Of a stretch of DNA of 64,000 nt, positions 9,745-18,594 are shown piece by piece. How positions within the stretch are numbered: position 1 is the stretch's first letter; every line of letters starts with the position of its first letter. The notes beneath the pieces were generated by a model. It had not been told where the DNA came from, did not search any database, and saw nothing but the letters and a program-made list of their open reading frames with translations. The translations under genes were made by a program, and so were the position numbers. The stretch comes from Sunxiuqinia sp963677175 (lineage in GTDB: Bacteria > Bacteroidota > Bacteroidia > Bacteroidales > Prolixibacteraceae). The stretch spans positions 124,001 to 188,000 of the forward strand of contig CAXXES010000001.1 of assembly GCA_963677175.2 (NCBI GenBank), in the 5' to 3' direction.

Positions 9745-9900
9745 TCAATAACTTTTTTTGAATTCCGCAATCAGCTTGTATTCTTTCTCTTGTGTTGAAA
9801 ATGAGAGAAAAGCATATAGATCGGAAGAGTTTTTTTTAAGCGTATTTGTATTATTTTCTAAATACTCATATGTTTGCACATATTTCGCATGTACAGACAT
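9745..9900 (-). CDS. Possible small protein, 51 residues, unknown
   Basis: ATG at 9900 to TGA at 9745, with an in-frame TAA shortly upstream that fixes the start. The product is polar, rich in Tyr, Glu, Asn and Lys, with no membrane segment; it starts MSVHAKYVQTYEYLENN and ends EKEYKLIAEFKKSY. The composition looks protein-like rather than random, and it occupies about a third of an otherwise empty 461-base gap. It is on the same strand as the GntR gene, 147 bases upstream of it, so it could be the leading gene of that transcript. I recognise no family. Real coding status is uncertain. Confidence 0.3.
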   Translation of the reverse strand: MSVHAKYVQTYEYLENNTNTLKKNSSDLYAFLSFSTQEKEYKLIAEFKKSY

Positions 9901-10002
9901 GATGATTTATTGAAGATTAGAAGTCAGCAACATAAGGATAAAATATCACCTATAAAACAAATCCTTTTAATAAATGAATCTGAACAATGCTTGAGGAAAA
10001 AC

Positions 10003-10024
10003 TAGCTTAGTGGTATGAAATACC
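10003..10024 (+). promoter_or_regulatory. Candidate -7 box and GntR operator ahead of the GH92 gene
   Basis: TAGCTTAG at 10003-10010 differs by one base from the Bacteroidota -7 consensus TAnnTTTG. Immediately downstream is the dyad GGTAT-GAA-ATACC (10012-10024), 35 bases before the ATG. A dyad over the likely start site is a typical repressor site, and the divergent GntR gene supplies a candidate binder. No -33 TTTG is evident. Confidence 0.35.
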
Positions 10025-10058
10025 GTTTAGATTTCTTAAAACTAAACCACATTAAACG

Positions 10059-13000
10059 ATGACACAGAAATTACGAAGACAGCCCTGTTTTTTTGTATTG
10101 ATACTAATAGCAGCACTTTTCTTTTCATGTCAGCAGGAATCTAAACCCCTTTGGCAAATTGGGCAAGCCGATAACAGTGCATCTGAATTTGCTTTGGCTC
10201 CAGATAATTATGAAGAATTCCTGGATCATGATTTTGGATGGGAGGATCAATTTTACCTGGCTAATTTTTCCGATGAGAAAAACGACTGGCCCTATATTCT
10301 TCCCGGACCATCCGATCAATGGGGCGGAACAGCAGGAACAGCAGGATGGCGATCACATACCCTCAACATCCTTTTTGGCGTGGAAAAACTTCCCCGCACA
10401 GGGAAGTGGAACCTGGTCATCGATTTGGTGGACAATCATCGCGAAGATCCGCCGGTTTTTAAAGTGACCGTTAACGGGAAAACATGGAAATTCAAGCTCC
10501 CGAAAGGAAGTGGGAATGACATCGCCAAAGCAATGAAAGCAGATTCGTCCGAATTCCTGATAGAAATCCCTCTCCCCGGGGGCCTTATCAGAAAAGGAGG
10601 CAATGAGATCAGCCTCACCACCCTGCAGGGTTCCTGGTTGCTGTTTGACCAAATCCGGCTGGAGGGGACCGGTAACGCCCGGCTCAGGAAAAACAAAGAC
10701 CTTTTTATCAGAAGCGTTGAACGGGCGGAATACGAAATTCAAAACGCCTACGGTTCGGCACAACCGCTGCTCGTGGATGTAGAACATCTGACAGGCACAC
10801 AAAAACTGGAAGTGCTTCTCGATGGAGAAATTATTTTGACTGAAATCGTTGAAACCGGCAGATATATTTATGAAGCACCCATGCCCGCAGTTTCATCGGC
10901 ACAGGAGAGCAAATACGAAATCAGGGTCAATGGCGCAACGCTTGAAAAAGGAATGGTTCAGCGGGAACCGCAAAAATCAATGACGCCGGCAGCTTATGTT
11001 GATACAAAGATGGGGACTGCACATTCGCGGTGGATGATTGCACCGGGCCCGTGGATGCCATTCAGCATGGTGAAGCTCGGTCCTGACAACCAAAACGGCA
11101 GCTGGCAGTCTGGCTATGATCCTATCATGGAAACGGTGGGTTGTTTTAGCCATATCCACGAATGGACTATGAGTGGACTGGGTATGATGCCCTCCAACGG
11201 TCCACTGAAAACCAATGTAGGTGATGAAAGGAGTCCGGAAGAAGGGTACCGGTCCCGCTTGAATACCGAAACGGAAGAAGCCCCCATTGGTTACTATAAA
11301 GCTGAGCTCACCGACTATGGTATCACCGCAGAACTAACTTCCACCACCCGGTGCGGATTTCAGCGATACACGTTCCCGCAGGATAAACCGGACTCAAGGG
11401 TATTGATTGATTTGCAGATTCCGGCAGAATACCGCAACAACCTACAGGAAGTTCAAATAGAAAAAATTGACAACAACAGGCTTGAAGGTTTCAGCCATCA
11501 ACTCACGCCCAATGCCTGGGGCGGAGGTATTTCCCAGGAATATACCGTCCATTTTGTCGTGGAGTTTGATCAGCCCATTGAAAGAATAGGGTTCTGGACC
11601 GAGGATGGAATAATTGAAAATGAAACGATCCTTGAAAAGACAAACCCGAAAGATGCAGGTGCTTATGTTCAGTTTAACACCGAAAAGAACCGGATAGTAC
11701 AGGTACGTACAGGAATTTCGTATGTCAGCATTGAAAATGCCCGGAAAAATCTGGAAGCAGAAATAATTGATCCCTTCGACTGGGATTTTGAAGCAGTACG
11801 GCAGAACAATGTAGATACCTGGGACAACCTGTTAGAACGGGTAAAAATTACCAGCAGCGACCGCAGCGAAAAGCGGAGGTTTTACACCAACATGTACCGG
11901 TCGCTCTGCAGCCGAAATATCTTCAGCGATGTGGATGGCAAATGGGTGGATGCCGATGAGAAGGTAAGACAGCTCGAAGACCCGGAATCCCCGGCATTGG
12001 GCTGCGATGCGTTCTGGAACACCTTTTGGAACCTGAACCAGTTCTGGAACCTAGTAACTCCTGAATGGAGCAACCGCTGGGTGAATTCCCAACTCGCCAT
12101 GTACGATGCCGGAGGTTGGCTGGCGAAAGGCCCGGCTGGGATGGAATATATTCCGGTGATGGTTGCCGAGCATGAAATTCCGCTCATTGTCGGCGCTTAT
12201 CAGATGGGAATTCGCGATTTTGACGCTGAGAAGGCCTTTGAAGCCGCAAAAAAGATGCAGACCACCCCCGCACAAAAAGTGGGTGGAGGATTTGCCGGCA
12301 ACCGTGATTTGCTACCTTACCTACAATATAAGTATGTTCCGCACGATAAAGGCCGCTTCTCCAACACAATGGAATACTCGTTTGACGATTGGACGGTAGC
12401 CCAGTTTGCCAAAGCACTGGGCAAAGAAAACGATTACCAAACTTTTCTGGAACGGGGATATTATTGGAAAAATGCTATTGACTCCGAAACGGGATATGCG
12501 CGGATGAAAGATTCAAAGGGAGAATGGCTGCCTGATTTTGATCCGTTTCAATCGGGGCGCAACCACCACTATGTGGAAGGAAATGCCTGGCAGTTGACCT
12601 TTTTTGTTCCCCAGGATGTATCTGCCCTGGCCAAAGCTATTGGAGAAGACCGTTTTCTTGAGCGATTGGAATGGGGGTTTGAAGAAAGCATCGGGTTACG
12701 TTTCAACGGAAAAAGGGACCAGTATTGGGATTACCCGGTGGTCCAGGGAAACCAGCAGTCGATGCATTTTGCTTTTCTGTTCAATTGGGTGGACAAACCC
12801 TGGCTGACCCAAAAATGGAGCCGGGCTATTATCGACCGATTTTATGGACACGGCTTGGCCAACGCATACCTGGGAGACGAAGACCAGGGACAAATGAGCG
12901 CTTGGTTCGTAATGGCATCTCTCGGGCTGTTTCAAACGGATGGTGGTACCCATGTGAATCCGGTATATGAGATTTCCAGCCCCATTTTTGAAAAGGTAGT

Positions 13001-13226
13001 CCTTGATTTGGGGAACAAGTATGGACGAGGAAAAGAATTTGTGATTGAAGCGAAAGGAACGTCGAGGCAAAACAAATACGTACAAAGTGCAATTCTTAAC
13101 GGAAAGGAACTAAAGACATTTTGGTTCCCGGTCTCTGAATTGCTCAAGGGAGGTTCATTGGTTCTTCAAATGGGCGATGTGCCCAACCAAAACTGGGGAA
13201 CTGGTGCTTCGGAATTGAATAGGTAA
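10059..13226 (+). CDS. GH92 alpha-mannosidase, lipoprotein with N-terminal lyase-like beta-sandwich
   Basis: 1055 residues. A lipobox (ALFFSC, Cys about residue 25) indicates a lipid-anchored cell-envelope enzyme. Residues about 40-200 resemble the carbohydrate-binding-like beta-sandwich seen in PL4-type lyases (GKWNLVIDLVDNH...SWLLFDQIRLEG). The GH92 module starts near 305 with YVDTKMGTAHS. It includes GCFSHIHEWTMSGLG, the EGNAWQ segment whose Glu (about 840) matches the family general acid, and GDEDQGQMSAW (about 940), matching the GNDD-type acidic pair. GH92 enzymes are calcium-dependent exo-alpha-mannosidases acting by inversion. The usual Asn in GN(D/E)D is Asp here. It forms an operon with the MFS permease 12 bases downstream. 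Confidence 0.93.
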   Translation: MTQKLRRQPCFFVLILIAALFFSCQQESKPLWQIGQADNSASEFALAPDNYEEFLDHDFGWEDQFYLANFSDEKNDWPYILPGPSDQWGGTAGTAGWRSHTLNILFGVEKLPRTGKWNLVIDLVDNHREDPPVFKVTVNGKTWKFKLPKGSGNDIAKAMKADSSEFLIEIPLPGGLIRKGGNEISLTTLQGSWLLFDQIRLEGTGNARLRKNKDLFIRSVERAEYEIQNAYGSAQPLLVDVEHLTGTQKLEVLLDGEIILTEIVETGRYIYEAPMPAVSSAQESKYEIRVNGATLEKGMVQREPQKSMTPAAYVDTKMGTAHSRWMIAPGPWMPFSMVKLGPDNQNGSWQSGYDPIMETVGCFSHIHEWTMSGLGMMPSNGPLKTNVGDERSPEEGYRSRLNTETEEAPIGYYKAELTDYGITAELTSTTRCGFQRYTFPQDKPDSRVLIDLQIPAEYRNNLQEVQIEKIDNNRLEGFSHQLTPNAWGGGISQEYTVHFVVEFDQPIERIGFWTEDGIIENETILEKTNPKDAGAYVQFNTEKNRIVQVRTGISYVSIENARKNLEAEIIDPFDWDFEAVRQNNVDTWDNLLERVKITSSDRSEKRRFYTNMYRSLCSRNIFSDVDGKWVDADEKVRQLEDPESPALGCDAFWNTFWNLNQFWNLVTPEWSNRWVNSQLAMYDAGGWLAKGPAGMEYIPVMVAEHEIPLIVGAYQMGIRDFDAEKAFEAAKKMQTTPAQKVGGGFAGNRDLLPYLQYKYVPHDKGRFSNTMEYSFDDWTVAQFAKALGKENDYQTFLERGYYWKNAIDSETGYARMKDSKGEWLPDFDPFQSGRNHHYVEGNAWQLTFFVPQDVSALAKAIGEDRFLERLEWGFEESIGLRFNGKRDQYWDYPVVQGNQQSMHFAFLFNWVDKPWLTQKWSRAIIDRFYGHGLANAYLGDEDQGQMSAWFVMASLGLFQTDGGTHVNPVYEISSPIFEKVVLDLGNKYGRGKEFVIEAKGTSRQNKYVQSAILNGKELKTFWFPVSELLKGGSLVLQMGDVPNQNWGTGASELNR

Positions 13227-13238
13227 CAACAAGAAAAC

Positions 13239-14411
13239 ATGACAAATAATAAAATGCAAGTATCGAAAATCCTGCCGGTGTTGTTTGGATTTTTTGTGAT
13301 GGGATTTTGCGATGTGGTCGGAATCACATCCGCACACGTGAAAGAGGATTTACTAGGCGCATACAGCCCGGAGTTTCGCGACACTTTGTCGAACATGATT
13401 CCGGTGACCCTTTTCTCCATGTTTCTGCTGTTTTCAATTCCTACAGGAATACTGATGAACCGGATTGGCCGGAAGAAAACGGTGATTCTGAGTAATGTCA
13501 TCACCATCGTAGCCATGTTTATTCCGCTGATTGAATACACCTTCTTCATGTCGTTGGTGGCTTTTGCCCTGTTGGGTGTGGCCAACACCATTTTGCAGGT
13601 GTCGCTCAACCCACTGCTTACCAATGTTATTAAGGGCAACCACCTGACCAGCAGCCTGACAGCCGGGCAGTTTGTCAAAGCCATTTCATCGTTCAGCGCC
13701 CCGTTCATTGCCGCTTTTGCCGCTATGCAGTTTGGCAACTGGCAATATATTTTCCCTATTTATGCGATCATTACACTGCTGTCAACCATTTGGCTGATAT
13801 CCACGACAATTGAGGAAGAGCCGGTGACCATTAACGCAACCTCGTTTGCCAGCGTGTTTGCCATTCTGAAAGATCGAACCATCCTGCTGCTTTTTCTGGG
13901 TATTTTGTTCGTGGTTGGCGTTGATGTTGGCGTGAATACTACAGCCACCAAAATACTGATGGAACGCGCCGGGCTGGACTCGATCCAGGCAGGTTACGGG
14001 CCGAGCGTTTATTTTGCCCTGCGTACGTTGGGAGCCTTTTTAGGCGCTTTTCTGTTGGCTAAATTTTCGTCATCCAAGTTCTATCAGGTCAATATTGTTA
14101 TCGCTGTTGCCGCTTTGGTTGTTTTGATTTTTGCCGGCGATAAGTTCCTGATCTTCGGATTATACGGTATTATTGGTTTTACCATTGCCAATGTGTTTCC
14201 GATCATCTTCGGAATGGCGATTCAGAAACGCCCCGATAAGGCCAATGAAATTTCCGGGCTGATGATCACTGGTGTATTTGGAGGGGCCGTGCTGCCATTT
14301 TTTATGGGAATTACCTCCGACCTGATTGGTTCGCAAGTGGGCTCGGTGCTGGTGATTTTGGCTGGTGCCCTTTATTTGTTGTATGCGGCTTTTGCCATTA
14401 AGCTCGGTTAA
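13239..14411 (+). CDS. MFS transporter, probable sugar permease
   Basis: 390 residues, about twelve hydrophobic helices. The loop between helices 2 and 3 reads GILMNRIGRKKTV, the MFS signature. The pattern resembles the fucose/glucose-galactose permease branch (FHS-like) common next to Bacteroidota glycosidases. It starts 12 bases after the GH92 stop, so it is almost certainly cotranscribed. By context its substrate would be mannose or a mannose-containing product, but the sequence alone does not say so. Confidence 0.9.
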   Translation: MTNNKMQVSKILPVLFGFFVMGFCDVVGITSAHVKEDLLGAYSPEFRDTLSNMIPVTLFSMFLLFSIPTGILMNRIGRKKTVILSNVITIVAMFIPLIEYTFFMSLVAFALLGVANTILQVSLNPLLTNVIKGNHLTSSLTAGQFVKAISSFSAPFIAAFAAMQFGNWQYIFPIYAIITLLSTIWLISTTIEEEPVTINATSFASVFAILKDRTILLLFLGILFVVGVDVGVNTTATKILMERAGLDSIQAGYGPSVYFALRTLGAFLGAFLLAKFSSSKFYQVNIVIAVAALVVLIFAGDKFLIFGLYGIIGFTIANVFPIIFGMAIQKRPDKANEISGLMITGVFGGAVLPFFMGITSDLIGSQVGSVLVILAGALYLLYAAFAIKLG

Positions 14412-14517
14412 ATAACAGGAGTGAGAGATAACGAGGATTAAGACGGACAAATCCTGTCCTCTTGGGAAGCTAACCGTGGATATAGTTAGCAAGCCTGTTA
14501 CAAATGCGTACATTCAT

Positions 14518-15792
14518 TCAGTGTACCTCTTCGTTTTTGTTAACTTTTTCGTTGTCATCTTTTTGTTGCAAGCCAAGGTAATAAGTCAAACGGTCGGCAC
14601 AAGCCACCTGCTTTTTATCCGATCCAACCATCCATGAGTAACCTAACCGGAACAAACCGCCACATCCTGCCTGGCTAAACAAGTCCGTCAACTGCTGATT
14701 CTCCTTAATATCGGACGAAATAAACGTATGAAGCCTGTCAATCCCCAGATAAGCTTTATCCAGTTTGGCCAAGCCGACCAGTTTCTGGAGTTTTTTACCT
14801 TCGGGTGTGCCATTGTTTGTAACAAAAAGGAATGTCCGAATAACAAGCTTATCTCCGATAATATCGCCTTTCAGGTATCCCAGCCTGATGTCGCCCGCAG
14901 TCACCGGAAACAAAAAACTGTTGGAGCGACCCGCCGGCAGCGGTGGCTGCAAAAGTGCATTAATAAGATACAAATAGCTTAGCTGGACGAAAGCTTTCCC
15001 AAGACGCTCTTCTATACGCACTAGGACATGCTTTTGAATAAACACTTTCAGCGGAAATTTTTGCATGATTCCTCCAATTCCCAGTTGATCGGGTGTAAGT
15101 GTGAAAGGAATAAATTTTTGTTGTTCATTCAAACACACCCGGAAGACAGTCCGATTGTGTCCATCAATTTTCATCAACTCCGTGTCGGGCTCCTTCTGCT
15201 CCACCACATAGTTGTTGAAAAACGGGGATAGATCTAACGGTGGACGGTTTTCATCCAGTTCTTTCGGATAGATCCGGATCATGCTATCGGTGAAGTCGGA
15301 AAACATCCGGGCCAGCAACTCCAAACGGCGCTCAACCGTTACAAGCGTTTTTACGTGTTGTTCCTCAAAGTCGTCCTCTTCAAAAACAGGAAAACAAGCC
15401 TTGAATGTATCGCTAATTTCAGGCTCGTCTCGTTCTAGGTTTCGCCAAAAAAGAAACAGGGTTTCAGCATAAACCGAAAAATCGTACAAGTTGATTCGTA
15501 TTTTTTTGCCGCCCACCTCAATCCAGGTTTGCTGTAGCAATTTAGTCAAATCCTGATTTAGCTTGCGTAGGACTTCTTTCGATGCCTTCTTGCCTTCGGT
15601 TGGATTAATAAGCTTATACGGCCGGATGCGGGCCTGGTATATCAAAAAGAGCATCCGTTTGTTGAGCAAGTTAAAGGCCGAAGCATCACCCAGCAAAGCC
15701 ATGGTTTGCTTCAGCTTCTTAATGAACTCGTTTTTACGGTGTTGTTGCTCTTGTTTGTTTTGAATGGCGTTTTTTTTCTTTTTACGTTTCAT
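14518..15792 (-). CDS. Conserved-looking protein of unknown function, 424 residues
   Basis: No recognised domain. It begins with a very basic stretch (MKRKKKKNAIQNKQEQQHRK) without a signal peptide, then mixed alpha/beta sequence, and ends in a Lys/Glu/Asn-rich tail. Two cysteines in LFSQAGCGGLFRLGYSWM and one at VACADRL lie near the C-terminus. No membrane segment. It is probably cytosolic and, given the basic N-terminus, could touch nucleic acid, though nothing specific supports that. It converges with the MFS gene. A short dyad GGACA-aatcc-TGTCC (14445-14459) lies between them. Confidence 0.7.
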   Translation of the reverse strand: MKRKKKKNAIQNKQEQQHRKNEFIKKLKQTMALLGDASAFNLLNKRMLFLIYQARIRPYKLINPTEGKKASKEVLRKLNQDLTKLLQQTWIEVGGKKIRINLYDFSVYAETLFLFWRNLERDEPEISDTFKACFPVFEEDDFEEQHVKTLVTVERRLELLARMFSDFTDSMIRIYPKELDENRPPLDLSPFFNNYVVEQKEPDTELMKIDGHNRTVFRVCLNEQQKFIPFTLTPDQLGIGGIMQKFPLKVFIQKHVLVRIEERLGKAFVQLSYLYLINALLQPPLPAGRSNSFLFPVTAGDIRLGYLKGDIIGDKLVIRTFLFVTNNGTPEGKKLQKLVGLAKLDKAYLGIDRLHTFISSDIKENQQLTDLFSQAGCGGLFRLGYSWMVGSDKKQVACADRLTYYLGLQQKDDNEKVNKNEEVH

Positions 15793-15858
15793 AGGCCCAG
15801 GTTGAAAGTTTATTAAAAAAAGCGACTATTAACCCTTCATGTTTGGTTTCGATCAGCG

Positions 15859-16695
15859 TCAATCATAATTTCGACCTAACATTTTAATCGCCAGCTCTCT
15901 GACTTCAGGATCCTTATCGTTTTTTGCAATTTCAGTCAAAGCTGGTCGAAATGTTATTTTACTAACCGCAAGTTTTCTAATTTCCGGGTCTTTTTCTGTT
16001 TTGGCTATTTCGGTCAAACTTGGACCAAAAGTCATCTTACTAACAGCCATTTTTCTTATATCCGGATCTTTATCAGTCTTGGCAATTTCAGTCAGCGTAG
16101 GTTGAAATGATATTTTACTAATTGCAAGCTTCCGGATTTCCGAGTCTTTTTCTGTTTTGGTTATTTCGGTCAAACTCGGACCAAAAGTCATCTTACTAAC
16201 AGCTATTTTCCTTATATCCGGATCTTTATCAGTCTTAGCAATCTCAGTCAGCGTAGGTTGAAATGCTATTTTACTAATTGCTAGTTTTCTAATTTCCAGG
16301 TCTTTTTCCGCTTTGGCTATTTCGGTCAAACTTGGACCAAAAGTCATCTTACTAACAGCTATTTTCCTTATATCCGGATCTTCATCCGTTTTTGCGATCT
16401 CAGTCAAAGTAGGTTGAAATGTTATTTTACTGACTGCAAGTTTCCGAACTTCCGGATCTTCGTCCGTTTTCGCTATTTCGTTGAGGAATGGAATAAAAGT
16501 TATTTTACTGACAGCATTTTTTCTGGCTTCGAAGTTTAAATCTGTTGTTGCAATTTGATACTGAATTGAATCAAAGTGTGTAGGACCTGGCGATCCACTT
16601 GACTTTTTCGTTGCATTACTATGCGTTATACTAATACTGCACCCAACTAAAAGCAGGATCGTCAGAGGAATTGATAAGCATCGAAGTGTTTTCAT
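15859..16695 (-). CDS. HEAT-like tandem-repeat lipoprotein
   Basis: 278 residues. The signal peptide ends in a lipobox LLVGC (Cys19). From about residue 45 to the C-terminus the protein is a solenoid of 26-residue units of the form (T/K)(D/E)xDPxIRKxAVSK(I/M)TFxPxLTEIAK, eight full units plus a terminal part-unit. Units alternate in two flavours (KMTFGPSLTEIAK and KI(T/A/S)FQPTLTEIAK), giving a 52-residue super-unit repeated three times, almost identically also at the DNA level (156 bp). HEAT-type solenoids are protein-binding scaffolds; no enzyme motif is present. It was probably enlarged by recent tandem duplication and may vary in length between strains. Confidence 0.85.
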   Translation of the reverse strand: MKTLRCLSIPLTILLLVGCSISITHSNATKKSSGSPGPTHFDSIQYQIATTDLNFEARKNAVSKITFIPFLNEIAKTDEDPEVRKLAVSKITFQPTLTEIAKTDEDPDIRKIAVSKMTFGPSLTEIAKAEKDLEIRKLAISKIAFQPTLTEIAKTDKDPDIRKIAVSKMTFGPSLTEITKTEKDSEIRKLAISKISFQPTLTEIAKTDKDPDIRKMAVSKMTFGPSLTEIAKTEKDPEIRKLAVSKITFRPALTEIAKNDKDPEVRELAIKMLGRNYD

Positions 16696-16792
16696 TGTTT
16701 AATATTTGTTTATATCAAGTAATCCAATGTTATTGAATAAGTATAACCTGCTCTCTCTATTTTGCACCACACCCGTTAGTATAAAATGCGTT

Positions 16793-17491
16793 TTAATGCA
16801 TTTTTACAAATTGTAGAAAACGTTTTTTAATACTCTTTTCTCGCCAACTACCAGCGCAATGATGTATACCAAAAGATACACCATTACCTTCTATAGCTCT
16901 CATTTCTTTTTCATTCGTTGGTGTTGGAGGATGGTATTCCATTCTATCCGGGCAGAAAATATCTGCATAGTCATTCTGATTAAAAGCCCTGGTTAAAAAT
17001 CTGGGACCCGTTGTTTCTTCTACGAAGGTTGAATAGGGTTGTTTTTTATCTGGATTTCGATTTTTCTCTTTTTTCAAATCTTGAATCACATTAAACCAAA
17101 ATTGATGCCCAGGCTCTGAAGCGAAGAAACAATTACCAACACTATCGTATTGATCTCCATACTTTATTTGTCTGTTATAAGGCAAAACAACTTTGTGATC
17201 CTTAAAATCAAGAGGGTTAAGAATTTCATAATCCAAATCTAAATAGACACCTCCTATTTTATACATAATGAGATATCGAAAAGCATCAGCTCGCATTACA
17301 TTTTTAGGAAAACCTAAATACGTTTCTAAAAAATCTGGAAATTCTTCTTGAACGAACTTTAGCATTATATCATCTGTCCAAAGTTTATAGTCCCAATCAG
17401 GATTTAATTGTTTGGCTTTCTCTGCATACTGCTTCCATTCAAATGGAATTTCAGTATTTTTCCACGTTTGATGTATGATTTTCGGTATCAT
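16793..17491 (-). CDS. GT32-type glycosyltransferase (Gly_transf_sug, DXD motif)
   Basis: 232 residues, cytosolic. It opens with MIPKIIHQTWK, the family start signature, continues with KNVMRADAFRYLIMYKIGG and the metal/nucleotide-sugar binding DXD in YLDLDYE (about residue 83-89), and ends with a His-containing segment (GIHHCAGSW). GT32 enzymes transfer hexoses from nucleotide sugars to capsule, O-antigen or lipid acceptors. It stands alone among accessory genes without a polysaccharide cluster, and its DNA is visibly more AT-rich than the housekeeping genes on either side, so recent acquisition is plausible. Confidence 0.9.
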   Translation of the reverse strand: MIPKIIHQTWKNTEIPFEWKQYAEKAKQLNPDWDYKLWTDDIMLKFVQEEFPDFLETYLGFPKNVMRADAFRYLIMYKIGGVYLDLDYEILNPLDFKDHKVVLPYNRQIKYGDQYDSVGNCFFASEPGHQFWFNVIQDLKKEKNRNPDKKQPYSTFVEETTGPRFLTRAFNQNDYADIFCPDRMEYHPPTPTNEKEMRAIEGNGVSFGIHHCAGSWREKSIKKRFLQFVKMH

Positions 17492-17521
17492 TAATCAAGC
17501 TATTTAGTAGTTTTCTAAGTG

Positions 17522-18217
17522 TTAGCGTTTTGTGCTTTTTTCGTTATCAATTTTCATTACTATTTCTGTGGTATTATCAATTTCAAAGAATAATTTAGAC
17601 GGTTCAAATCCGAGCCAATCTGTGTGTTTAATAAGGATTTGATATGTATCTTTTGTTTTTTCAATATTAATCTGGTTGTTTGAGTCAAAACACAAAGGTT
17701 CATGATGAGCAATTCGATTCCTAATACTTCTTATTTTGTCCAGGTCATTAAATATTTGTTTTTGATTGACACCTTTCGGGCGATTCACATAAATTTTATG
17801 CAGACTTTGTCCACCAACGAAAAACTGTTTTGGTGCAAACATATAGTTCCAAAATCCAAAGCTTAATTCAGCTACAAGTCTGTCATGCGTGTATCGGCGA
17901 CCTAATTTTGCTATTGTTGTTAATATTTTTGTTCTCGTTTCAAATCCATATTTCGAGAATGAGGGATGACTAAATATTCCTTTTTGACCACATTGATTCT
18001 TAAGCCATTCCTTATCTCGGAAATGTAGTTGGTAATGTTTATCAATGTGATTTCTAATCGTTACTTCAAAAATCCCAAGTAATCCAAACAGAGCTTTTGA
18101 AAGTTCAATATTTTGTCTGTATAATCGTAATGCTCTCTCTTCATTTTGCTCAGTGGCAATTATAAACCTACCAATTCTTGGTTTTGATAATGCTCGCTCG
18201 AAATCTGAGTATTTCAT
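17522..18217 (-). CDS. Abi-like protein with HEPN-type RxxxxH motif
   Basis: 231 residues. The pattern matches the Abi-like (Abi_2/AbiD-F type) family: an N-terminal helical region (ENEERALRLYRQNIELS), LLGIFEVTIRNHIDKH, and the C-terminal DKIRSIRNRIAHHEPL (about 160-178). The last contains RNRIAH, the R(x4-6)H signature of HEPN RNases. Proteins of this family occur as phage-defence abortive infection factors or toxin-like RNases. It is AT-rich, as is the adjacent GT32 gene 30 bases downstream. No antitoxin-like partner gene is recognised next to it, so it would act as a single-gene system. Family assignment good, activity inferred. Confidence 0.85.
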   Translation of the reverse strand: MKYSDFERALSKPRIGRFIIATEQNEERALRLYRQNIELSKALFGLLGIFEVTIRNHIDKHYQLHFRDKEWLKNQCGQKGIFSHPSFSKYGFETRTKILTTIAKLGRRYTHDRLVAELSFGFWNYMFAPKQFFVGGQSLHKIYVNRPKGVNQKQIFNDLDKIRSIRNRIAHHEPLCFDSNNQINIEKTKDTYQILIKHTDWLGFEPSKLFFEIDNTTEIVMKIDNEKSTKR

Positions 18218-18594
18218 TAATTTTTTTTCTCAAATATATCATTTTGTTTCAAATCTTCGTATATTTACAACGTAGTCCCGGTTGTCCCTGATGTATGTCA
18301 AACAATCGGGTTTTGCATTTATAAAAGTCTCTATATTTGTTTTTTCGTCTTGTCATTTGCATAAACGCTTGTTTATCTATCTATCAACCAAAGTTACTTT
18401 AGATCTCTTTTCTTGCAGGGATATGTGTAACTTTATTATCTCATATTTCCAGATTATCGCATGAATGTTCTTTCCGATCCACAAGTTAAGTAATCATACA
18501 GAAAAATTATTTAGCCAGTGCTAATTTACTAAAAACGCATCCGGCCCCCACCCCGGCCCTCCCTGAAAAATCAGGGAGGGTGCTTCTGTTTCTG
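18218..18594. other. 377-base gap with one strong palindrome, no gene seen
   Basis: The first 300 bases are AT-rich with only a short plus-strand frame of unlikely composition. The last part holds the GC-rich hairpin listed at 18557-18580. Confidence 0.5.
18557..18580 (-). terminator. Perfect 10-bp hairpin downstream of the 68-aa gene
   Basis: CCCTCCCTGA-AAAA-TCAGGGAGGG, a perfect stem in a C-rich context, 14 bases after the stop of the small protein gene. It has no U tract, so it may be a repeat element rather than a true terminator. A sister element is at 18842-18866. Confidence 0.45.

Larger units (their letters stand above)
9598..10058. other. Divergent regulatory region between GntR and GH92 genes
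   Basis: 461 bases of AT-rich sequence. It holds a possible 51-codon reading frame on the minus strand (9745-9900) and a candidate operator near the GH92 start (10012-10024), both listed separately. An 8-bp GGATATCC palindrome lies near 9692. I see no strong terminator or RNA gene. Confidence 0.5.

Noticed and set aside
14445..14459. GGACA/TGTCC hairpin between convergent genes as terminator
   Set aside because: Five-bp stem without a U tract; too weak to call.
18282..18464. 60-codon plus-strand frame
   Set aside because: Composition is Phe/Ser/Ile-rich as expected from AT-rich non-coding DNA; no start context.
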